Source: Candidatus Symbiothrix sp.
GTDB taxonomy: Bacteria; Bacteroidota; Bacteroidia; Bacteroidales; Azobacteroidaceae
DNA: 12,530 bases
Reading direction: 5' to 3'
Assembly (NCBI GenBank): GCA_031270925.1
Contig: JAISWY010000324.1
Coordinates: forward strand, 1-12,530
The position numbers and the translations under genes were made by a program. The notes under the pieces were generated by a model, which was not told the DNA's origin, did no database searches, and worked only from the letters and a program-made list of their open reading frames with translations. Below are positions 6,910 through 12,530 of the stretch, piece by piece (the first letter of the stretch is position 1; each line of letters starts with the position of its first letter).

Positions 6910-8055
6910 TTAAAGAAAAAAACGTCGGGTCGAATGGGAAATATTCCGGAAATACGACAACGGCAACTGATTCTCTGCAATGATTTTCAGGAAATCTTCC
7001 TGTGTGGTATTCCCTTGAAAACAGGCGATATACGTTCCGCCCGATTGTTGGATTTTTTCCAATCCGAGGGTGGACAAAATGCTTTGCAACCGATCTTGCG
7101 AGCAAGCACATTCAAATTCGATAATCAGTTTTTCTTCTTCCGGGTTTTCGGAAGCGTCCGTCGTATTTTTCGGTTTCCCGTTTTTCAGGAAAATCACTTT
7201 ATCGGACGTTTTTTCCACTTCGTATAATTGTTGCGAACTCAACACGATACCCAAGGGACGGAAAGGTGATTGCGCAATGCCTTTGAAATCGTCCAAAACG
7301 GTTTGTTGCGCCAGAATATCCAAGTTGGCCAAAGGTTCGTCAATAAGCAGCAGTTTGGGCTTTCTTAACAGCATCCGCGCCAACTCGAAACGCATTTTGT
7401 AACCCGACGACAAGCCCGACCAATTCAGCGAACGGTATTCGCGCAAGCCCATTCGAGCGATAATCAACTGCACCAGACATTCGTTTTCCTCGCCGAAAAT
7501 CCCGTAAGACGAAGCGGTAAATTGCAGGTTATCCAACAGCGATCCCTGCCAATTATCCGTTCGTTGCGGAATATAAACCAGTTGAGTACGCAAATCATAT
7601 TGGTCTTTGTAGGGAAAGAAATAGCGGATTTGCCCGTCGGTGGGTTCCAATTCGAGGCAAAGCGAACGGAGCAAAGTCGTTTTCCCGTTACCGTTTTCGC
7701 CTGCCAAGCCGACAATTTCGCCTTCCCAAAGTTCCAAATCAATCGGCCCCAAAGAGAAGCACGAATGGGGATATTCTTTGACTAAATTTCTCACTTCGAG
7801 CAATTTTTGTCGCTCTTTGATTTCTTTTTTAGACAAGCAATCGTAAAGTTCGCCGAGAATGGCCGTCAATTTTTCCCGACGTTTCGGTGCGTTGGCTTTA
7901 TTGTCCAGTCGGTCGAGCAAATCGACCGTTTTCCGGTAAAAAGTCAAATCTTCGGTATCGAGCGTGTGGTCGATGATGCATTTGAGCAAGGCGTCGTAAT
8001 TCTCATATTCCAATAATTTTTGCGATTTCCGGTATTGGATTTCAAATAGATTCAT
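6910..8055 (-). CDS. ABC transporter ATP-binding protein with N- and C-terminal extensions
   Basis: This cytoplasmic ABC ATPase has 381 residues, larger than a lone nucleotide-binding domain of about 230. Core motifs are Walker A GENGNGKTT (119-127), Q-loop Q164 (YIPQR), signature LSSGYK (215-220, usual LSGGQ altered), Walker B LLLIDE (235-240) with catalytic E240, and D-loop NLD (244-246). The switch histidine expected after SS is glutamine (Q275, codon 7231-7233). Residues 1-86 form a charged helical extension before the first NBD strand. Residues 305-381 form an extra domain with a beta-alpha pattern (IIEFECA, TYIACFQG), like the C-terminal domains of some ABC-2 exporter ATPases. Its gene lies 12 bases after the tandem-ACT gene and 12 before the eight-TM gene, so an export or lipid-translocation partnership with that protein is likely. 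The substrate is unknown. Confidence 0.85.
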   Translation of the reverse strand: MNLFEIQYRKSQKLLEYENYDALLKCIIDHTLDTEDLTFYRKTVDLLDRLDNKANAPKRREKLTAILGELYDCLSKKEIKERQKLLEVRNLVKEYPHSCFSLGPIDLELWEGEIVGLAGENGNGKTTLLRSLCLELEPTDGQIRYFFPYKDQYDLRTQLVYIPQRTDNWQGSLLDNLQFTASSYGIFGEENECLVQLIIARMGLREYRSLNWSGLSSGYKMRFELARMLLRKPKLLLIDEPLANLDILAQQTVLDDFKGIAQSPFRPLGIVLSSQQLYEVEKTSDKVIFLKNGKPKNTTDASENPEEEKLIIEFECACSQDRLQSILSTLGLEKIQQSGGTYIACFQGNTTQEDFLKIIAENQLPLSYFRNISHSTRRFFL

Positions 8056-8067
8056 GGATTTTTCTAA

Positions 8068-8493
8068 TTACAAACGAAACAAATCGTTTATCGCCAGCAA
8101 TTCCACTTGGTTTTGCGACAACACTTCAACGGTTTTTTCCAAATCGTTCGGACGAAGAATAACCAAAGCCTTGTTGCCGTTGGAGAACGCATACATATAT
8201 TCGATGAAAATATCGGCGTCGGTAATAATCGTCATAACCGATGCCAAGGCGCCGGGACGGTTCGGACATTCCACGCAAAGCACATCGGTAGAATTGACGG
8301 CATAACGATGTGATTTCAAGACTTCCTTCGCCTTTTCGGCATCCGAAACAATCAAACGGAGAATGCCGAAATCGGAATTTTCGGCTACCGTGAATGCCGT
8401 CATGTTCACGCCGGCTTCACCCAAGATGCGGGCAATTTCCGTGAAACGGCCTTTTTTGTTTTCCAAAAAAACAGACAATTGCTTAATCAACAT
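8068..8493 (-). CDS. Tandem ACT-domain amino-acid-binding protein
   Basis: This protein of 141 residues consists of two ACT domains and nothing else. The first spans about 1-68: KQLSVFLENKKGRFTEIARIL, then AGVNMTAF and a strand GILRLIV. The second spans about 70-141: VECPNRPGALASVM, DIFIEYMYAF and KALVIL. Each carries the ligand-loop pattern of strand, N/K-x-x-G, helix. ACT pairs bind small molecules, usually amino acids, at the domain interface and regulate partner enzymes. In Bacteroidota and other anaerobes such stand-alone proteins commonly sit next to phenylacetate-CoA ligase genes, as here (48 bases after it), so sensing an aromatic or branched amino acid and tuning the ligase is plausible. 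That role is inference. Confidence 0.87.
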   Translation of the reverse strand: MLIKQLSVFLENKKGRFTEIARILGEAGVNMTAFTVAENSDFGILRLIVSDAEKAKEVLKSHRYAVNSTDVLCVECPNRPGALASVMTIITDADIFIEYMYAFSNGNKALVILRPNDLEKTVEVLSQNQVELLAINDLFRL

Positions 8494-8525
8494 AATCTTA
8501 TATTTTTAAATTCACAATTTTCCCC

Positions 8526-8546
8526 TCTCAATTCTCAATTCTCAAT
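8526..8546. repeat. Three perfect tandem copies of a 7-base unit over a stop codon
   Basis: The plus strand reads TCTCAAT three times without a break (8526-8532, 8533-8539, 8540-8546), which is ATTGAGA on the coding strand. The first copy met by transcription contains the last codon bases and TGA stop of the phenylacetate-CoA ligase gene; the others lie in the 48-base gap before the ACT gene. It is a short simple-sequence repeat that could vary in copy number by slippage without altering the ligase protein. Confidence 0.8.
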
Positions 8547-9843
8547 TAAATTTACGTTTGTCATTTACTCGTTTCGCTTTTCCCTGACTGCGTTCGATGC
8601 TCCGTGGTTCCACCAATTTCACATCGGGCGAAAGTCCGATGACACTTTGCAGGCGGTGGACGATGCGTTTCCGCAAATCCAGCAGTTTGTTTACTTCGTC
8701 GGAATAAAATTCTTCTTTTACTTCGACCAGCACTTCAAAGGTATCCAAATTATTGATGCGATCGACATTGATGAAATAATGCGGTTCCAGTTCGAGCATT
8801 TCGCAGATAACCGATTCCACTTGCGATGGGAAAACATTTACGCCACGGATAATCAGCATATCGTCGCAACGGCCTAAAATCCGGTCCATTCGCACGGATG
8901 TTCGTCCACATTCGCATTTTTCGTAAATCAAGCGGGTTAAATCGCGGGTTCGGAAGCGCAGGAGCGGCATTCCGTCTTTCGTGATAGTAGAGAAAACCAA
9001 TTCGCCGAACTCACCCGGAAGCATCGGTTCGCCCGTTTCGGGATTCACGATTTCGGGGAAGAAATGGTCTTCGCACAGATGCGTTCCGTTTTGGAATTGA
9101 CATTCGTAGCCGACACCCGGACCGATAATTTCGGTCAATCCATAAATATCGTAGGCTTTGATGCCGAGTTTCGATTCGATTTCGCGGCGCATTTCTTCCG
9201 TCCACGGTTCGGCGCCGAAAGCTCCGACTTTTAATTTAAATTCTTCCCTTGGGATGCCCGAATCTTTCATTGCATCGGCTAAAAAAAGCGCGTAAGACGG
9301 CGTGCAGGCCAAGCCGACCGCGCCGAAATCGTGCATCAGCATGATTTGTTTTTCGGTGTTTCCACTTGACATCGGGATAACCGTTCCGCCGATGGTTTGA
9401 ACGGCTCCATGCGCACCCAATCCGCCGGTAAAGAGTCCGTAGCCGTAGGAAATCTGCACCACATCCTGTTTGCCGAGGCCGAAAGCCGTAAAGCAGCGGG
9501 CGCCCACTTCGTCCCAAATCGCCAAATCGTTGCGGGTATAACCTACAACAATCGGTTTGCCGGTCGTTCCCGACGAGGCATGCAAGCGCACGATTTCCGA
9601 CATCGGACTGCTCAACAATCCGAAGGGATAATAGTCGCGCAAGTCTTTTTTTGAAGTGAAGGGCAGTTTCACAATATCGTCAATAGTCTGAATATCAGCC
9701 GGACTAATTCCTTTTTCTTGCATCCGTTTGCGATACGGTTCGCAATTATGGTAAACCCTCTCCACTGTTTTTTTTAGCCGGATACCTTGCAGTTTCCGCA
9801 TATCTTCGCGGTTCATGCACTCCATTGTTTCGTTCCAAATCAT
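8542..9843 (-). CDS. paaK: Phenylacetate-CoA ligase (AMP-forming)
   Basis: This cytoplasmic adenylate-forming enzyme converts phenylacetate or a related aryl acid, ATP and CoA to the aryl-acetyl-CoA. Its 433 residues match the PaaK family length. Motifs are the AMP-binding P-loop SSGTTGKP (90-97), an adenine-region AEPW (211-214), YDIYGLTE (231-238), the FRTRDLT aspartate motif (297-303), GRCDDMLIIRGVNVFPS (324-340), which marks the hinge into the mobile C-terminal domain, and the C-terminal lysine motif GKAKRV (421-426). A CECGR stretch (310-314) is also typical. The start MIWNE at 9843 is preferred over Met7 and Met10 because homologues begin this way. No aerobic paa ring-cleavage genes are present, so the enzyme more likely serves aromatic amino acid fermentation or aryl-acid uptake. 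It is the first gene of the leftward operon. Confidence 0.9.
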   Translation of the reverse strand: MIWNETMECMNREDMRKLQGIRLKKTVERVYHNCEPYRKRMQEKGISPADIQTIDDIVKLPFTSKKDLRDYYPFGLLSSPMSEIVRLHASSGTTGKPIVVGYTRNDLAIWDEVGARCFTAFGLGKQDVVQISYGYGLFTGGLGAHGAVQTIGGTVIPMSSGNTEKQIMLMHDFGAVGLACTPSYALFLADAMKDSGIPREEFKLKVGAFGAEPWTEEMRREIESKLGIKAYDIYGLTEIIGPGVGYECQFQNGTHLCEDHFFPEIVNPETGEPMLPGEFGELVFSTITKDGMPLLRFRTRDLTRLIYEKCECGRTSVRMDRILGRCDDMLIIRGVNVFPSQVESVICEMLELEPHYFINVDRINNLDTFEVLVEVKEEFYSDEVNKLLDLRKRIVHRLQSVIGLSPDVKLVEPRSIERSQGKAKRVNDKRKFN

Positions 9844-9884
9844 GGTAGTATGTTGTTGTTGTTTGTGAATTTTTGTAATGAGGG

Positions 9885-9916
9885 CAAAAGTAGCGTTATT
9901 TTAGGAGAAACGCAAA
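9885..9916 (-). promoter_or_regulatory. Promoter of the paaK-led operon
   Basis: On the minus strand TTTG (9916-9913) is followed after 20 bases by TACTTTTG (9892-9885), a full match to the Bacteroidota housekeeping promoter TTTG-N19-21-TAnnTTTG. Transcription should begin about 35 bases upstream of the ATG at 9843. The A/C-rich leader, with several CAA triplets, carries no Shine-Dalgarno sequence. Confidence 0.7.
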
Positions 9917-10076
9917 GAAAGCGGCTATATATTTTTCACGAAAGCAAAACTGTTTATATGAAATTTGCATAATTAATTTATATTTTATTTATCATTGCAA
10001 GTTGAAAAATAATAACCACAACAAACGGAATGATGATTTTATCAATTATAATTATTAACCATTTTAACAAATTGAG
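9893..10076. other. AT-rich intergenic region between divergent genes
   Basis: This stretch between the paaK promoter and the next rightward ORF is strongly AT-rich, with several T/A runs. For rightward genes the best promoter candidate is TATCATTG (9990-9997), one mismatch from TAnnTTTG, with a TTTG 22 bases upstream. The fit is weak. No RNA gene, long inverted repeat or terminator is seen. Confidence 0.4.
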
Positions 10077-10262
10077 ATGAAGAAATTTAATCTTACGGTA
10101 CTACTAATCATTATGATGGGAGCAGCAAGTACAAACGTGCAAGTTATTATCGGCGGTGGCAATGGAGCGCTAATTCTTTTTGTATTTCAGATAATTATCA
10201 CTATTTTTGCGCGTTTTTATAAATTCAACAGGAAAACATCATGGAAAATATGTTTAGCGTAG
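10077..10262 (+). CDS. Doubtful small membrane or exported peptide overlapping the SDR start
   Basis: The ORF encodes 61 residues: a basic start (MKKFN), a hydrophobic stretch (about 6-17, followed by AASTNVQV, which resembles a signal-peptidase site), a GGGNG turn (27-31) and a second hydrophobic segment (about 32-46) before a basic tail. It begins after TTGAG, a modest ribosome-binding site, and runs 22 bases into the SDR gene in another frame. It could be a small membrane protein, a decayed signal-peptide gene, or a leader ORF translated upstream of the SDR. No family is recognised, and chance is a real possibility in this AT-rich stretch. Confidence 0.35.
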   Translation: MKKFNLTVLLIIMMGAASTNVQVIIGGGNGALILFVFQIIITIFARFYKFNRKTSWKICLA

Positions 10263-11056
10263 CCGGAAAAGTAGCCGTTATTACCGGCGCCGGTGGAGTG
10301 TTGGGCGGAAGCATCGCTCAAAGTTTGATTAAGGCGGGAGCCAAAATCGTGGTTTTAGACATCCGTCAAGAAAATCTGGATCGCAAAGTGGCCGAATTGA
10401 AAGCCGAAGGCGGCGAAGCGATCGGTTTCATCTGCAATGTATTGAAGATGGAAAGTCTGAAAGAAACGGCCGACAAAATCGTTGCCGAATGGGGACGCAT
10501 CGACATCCTCGTGAACTGTGCAGGAGGCAACGTGCCGGGCGCCACATTAGACCCGTCGCAAACCATTTTCGATATGAAAATCGAAGATTGGGAAAAAGTC
10601 ACCAATTTGAATCAAAACGGAACCGTTTATCCCTGTTTGGCTTTTGGCGAAGTGATGGCAAAACAAAAATCGGGCAGCATCATCAATATCTCGTCCATGG
10701 CAACCTATTCGGCTTTGACCCGCGTTCCGGGATATTCCGTAGCAAAAACGGGCATCAATATCTTTACCAAATGGTTAGCTACCGAATTGGCGCAAAAATT
10801 CGGCGAGGGCGTGCGCGTGAATGCCATTGCTCCGGGATTTTTCATTGGCGACCAAAATCGCGCGGTGTTGATCAATCCCGACGGCAGCTATACCGAACGC
10901 AGTCAGAAAGTCTTGGCAAAAACCCCGATGGGACGCTTCGGCGATATTACCGAACTCAACGGAGCGGTACAATTTCTTTGTTCGCCGGCAGCAAGCTTTA
11001 TAACCGGCGCCATCATCCCGATCGACGGCGGATTCAGCGCATTCAGCGGCGTTTAA
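10241..11056 (+). CDS. SDR oxidoreductase, probable D-mannonate oxidoreductase (fructuronate reductase)
   Basis: This cytoplasmic NAD(P)-dependent short-chain dehydrogenase has 271 residues, normal for classical SDRs. Motifs are the nucleotide loop TGAGGVLG (15-22), an acidic residue ending the second strand (D40 in VVLDIR), which favours NAD(H), the NCAGG motif (92-96), Ser152, Tyr165 and Lys169 of the catalytic YxxxK set, and a PGF stretch (198-200) after the active site. The segment after NCAGG (NVPGATLDP), the long substrate loop (FFIGDQNRAVL, 200-210) and the LINPDGSYTERSQ stretch (210-222) resemble SDR-type mannonate oxidoreductases that interconvert fructuronate and mannonate in hexuronate breakdown. 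No mannonate dehydratase or uronate isomerase gene is nearby, so the substrate is a family-based inference. The ATG at 10241 has AGGA about 10 bases upstream. Confidence 0.83.
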   Translation: MENMFSVAGKVAVITGAGGVLGGSIAQSLIKAGAKIVVLDIRQENLDRKVAELKAEGGEAIGFICNVLKMESLKETADKIVAEWGRIDILVNCAGGNVPGATLDPSQTIFDMKIEDWEKVTNLNQNGTVYPCLAFGEVMAKQKSGSIINISSMATYSALTRVPGYSVAKTGINIFTKWLATELAQKFGEGVRVNAIAPGFFIGDQNRAVLINPDGSYTERSQKVLAKTPMGRFGDITELNGAVQFLCSPAASFITGAIIPIDGGFSAFSGV

Positions 11057-11079
11057 TCGCTAATACAAAAGTTTTTTAT

Positions 11080-11087
11080 TATCTTTG
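11080..11087 (+). promoter_or_regulatory. Promoter -7 box for the GT117 gene
   Basis: TATCTTTG, followed by CGCC, is an exact Bacteroidota -7 element lying 39 bases upstream of the ATG at 11127, in the 70-base gap after the SDR stop. It gives a leader of about 30 bases and suggests that the glycosyltransferase is transcribed separately from the SDR. No clear -33 TTTG is present. Confidence 0.6.
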
Positions 11088-11126
11088 CGCCTTCAAAGCA
11101 TATTTTAACGATTAAATCATTTTGGA

Positions 11127-12530
11127 ATGAAAAGGTATAATTTGGCAAATAATTTGTTGGGATGGCTTGTATTCGCCGTTGCAACAGTCATTTATCTAAT
11201 GACAATCGAACCTACCGCCAGTTTTTGGGATTGCGGCGAATTTATCGCTTCGGCCTATAAATTGGAAGTCGGCCATCCCCCCGGAGCGCCGATTTTTATG
11301 TTGATGGGCAACTTGGCCTCGCATTTTGCATCCGAACCCTCGCAGGTGTCGTATATGCTGAATGCTTTGTCGGCCATATTCAGTGCATTAACCATCTTAT
11401 TCCTTTTTTGGACGATTACGCATTTGATGCGTAAATTGGTTTTGAGCAAAGACGAAACCGCTCCGAGTTTATCGCAGGCCATTACGATTTTGGGTGCGGG
11501 AGCTGTGGGCGCATTGGCTTACACGTTTTCCGATACCTTCTGGTTTTCGGCAGTAGAAGGCGAAGTTTACGCCTTTTCATCGTTGATGACAGCCGTCGTT
11601 TTTTGGGTAATTTTGAAATGGGAAGATGTGGCCGACGAACCGCATTCCAATCGTTGGATTATCCTAATCGCTTATTTGATAGGAATTTCCGTAGCCATCC
11701 ACTTGTTGAATCTGTTGTGTATTCCGGCGATTGTTTTGGTTTATTATTTCCGGAAATACGAAAATCCCACTTGGAAAGGCGCATTGGCGGCCTTGCTGAT
11801 TTCGTTCGGAATTTTGGTAGCAATATTGTATGGTTTGGTGCAAGGCTTGGTCGAAGTTAGCGGATGGTTTGAATTGCTGTTTGTCAATTCGTTTGGCTTG
11901 CCCTACAATTCGGGAGTAGCTTTCTATTTGATTGCCGTTTTCGGCGTTTTGGCTTGGGCGATTTGGGAAACGCTGTCGGATTCCAAAAATCAATCGCGGG
12001 CGAAAATCGCCTTTATTGTGTCAATTGCGCTTTTGGGCATCCCGTTTATCGGCAACGGTCTTGCATTGGGAATTATTTTGATTGTGGCGCTCACGGCAGG
12101 TTTATTTTTATATAAAAAAGTCAATCCCGCCACATTAAATACGATTTTGATTAGCTTGATGGTAATGACGATTGGCTATTCATCCTATGCGCTGATTATG
12201 ATTCGTTCGGCCGCAAATACGCCGATGGATCAAAACTCGCCCGAAGATATTTTCACATTGCGTATCTATTTGAGCCGCGAGCAATACGGCGAAAAGCCGC
12301 TGTTTTACGGACAGACTTTTGTTTCGGAAGTGAAATACGATGGCTCCAACGCCGTTACGGTGGACGAAGGCCCGGTTTGGTCGCAAATCCCGAAACACGA
12401 TGCTTCGGAAAAAGATCGTTATTACGAATCCGACCGCAAAAAGCATTTGGTTTATGTGGATGAGTTAAACACCTTATTCCCAAGGATGTATAGCTCCGAT
12501 GCACGCCACATCTCCGGCTACAAGGAATGG
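11127..12530 (+). CDS. GT117 (DUF2723) multi-pass glycosyltransferase, 3' end outside window
   Basis: The reading frame is open from 11127 to the window edge (468 codons) with no stop, so the gene is partial. The product is a GT-C-type membrane glycosyltransferase of the Bacteroidota DUF2723/GT117 family. TM1 (about 11-26) leads into the first periplasmic loop with FWDCGEFI (33-40), whose D35 and E38 are where GT-C enzymes keep catalytic acids, followed by VGHPPGAPIF (48-57). FWFSAVEGEVYAFS (138-151) and IHLLNLLCIPAI (191-202) are further family stretches. About ten TM segments are visible before a soluble domain starts near residue 365. Full-length members are commonly around 1000 residues, so roughly half is seen. 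A lipid-linked donor and a role in protein O-glycosylation or envelope glycan transfer are family inferences. Confidence 0.85.
   Translation, partial: MKRYNLANNLLGWLVFAVATVIYLMTIEPTASFWDCGEFIASAYKLEVGHPPGAPIFMLMGNLASHFASEPSQVSYMLNALSAIFSALTILFLFWTITHLMRKLVLSKDETAPSLSQAITILGAGAVGALAYTFSDTFWFSAVEGEVYAFSSLMTAVVFWVILKWEDVADEPHSNRWIILIAYLIGISVAIHLLNLLCIPAIVLVYYFRKYENPTWKGALAALLISFGILVAILYGLVQGLVEVSGWFELLFVNSFGLPYNSGVAFYLIAVFGVLAWAIWETLSDSKNQSRAKIAFIVSIALLGIPFIGNGLALGIILIVALTAGLFLYKKVNPATLNTILISLMVMTIGYSSYALIMIRSAANTPMDQNSPEDIFTLRIYLSREQYGEKPLFYGQTFVSEVKYDGSNAVTVDEGPVWSQIPKHDASEKDRYYESDRKKHLVYVDELNTLFPRMYSSDARHISGYKEW

Noticed and set aside
10489..11115. 208-codon frame overlapping the SDR gene on the same strand
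   Set aside because: It is in a different frame from the SDR, which has all catalytic motifs; the overlap is rich in R, H and S and has no recognisable domain.
1..12530. CRISPR array, tRNA, rRNA, insertion sequence or prophage
   Set aside because: No regularly spaced repeats, cloverleaf-like segments, transposase or phage-like proteins were found; the only tandem repeat is the 21-base heptamer array.

Overview
The window looks like a chromosomal segment of a Bacteroidota bacterium, most likely order Bacteroidales. The grounds are Bacteroidota-type promoter cores (TAnnTTTG), start codons that mostly lack a Shine-Dalgarno sequence, a surface protein ending in a type IX secretion (T9SS) sorting domain, a GT117/DUF2723 membrane glycosyltransferase, a DUF5618 protein, and a phenylacetate-CoA ligase followed by a tandem-ACT protein. 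All calls come from reading the translated sequence; no database search was possible. No phage, insertion-sequence, CRISPR, tRNA or rRNA signature was seen.

Left part (1-4373): position 15 may be the start of a leftward gene that leaves the window. Bases 128-265 hold four small hairpins in a row, resembling a palindromic intergenic repeat cluster. A leftward PfkB-family sugar kinase (273-1190) diverges from a tight rightward group: a DUF5618 protein, a T9SS-exported Trp-repeat protein and an LptF/LptG-family lipopolysaccharide-export permease (gaps of 11 and 4 bases). The 78-base divergent gap carries a Bacteroidota promoter core on each strand.

Middle part (4381-9843, all leftward): a five-gene operon begins at a textbook promoter (TTTG-N20-TACTTTTG, 9885-9916). 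It reads phenylacetate-CoA ligase, tandem-ACT regulator, ABC ATPase, eight-TM membrane protein, MurG/GT1-like glycosyltransferase. The last four genes are separated by gaps of exactly 12 bases. The first two form a plausible aromatic-acid CoA-activation unit. The ATPase and the unrecognised membrane protein look like a two-gene ABC export or permease module, perhaps acting with the glycosyltransferase on an envelope glycolipid. This ABC/TM/GT trio is the best candidate here for an undescribed system. The operon converges on the Lpt permease gene with only 7 bases between stops and no visible terminator.

Right part (9844-12530): an AT-rich gap and a doubtful small membrane or secreted ORF precede an SDR oxidoreductase resembling D-mannonate oxidoreductases. 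After a separate promoter, the N-terminal 468 codons of a GT117 (DUF2723) multi-pass glycosyltransferase run off the right edge. Envelope glycan and lipid functions therefore recur on both sides of the window (Lpt permease, MurG-like GT, GT117), mixed with sugar and aromatic-acid metabolism.
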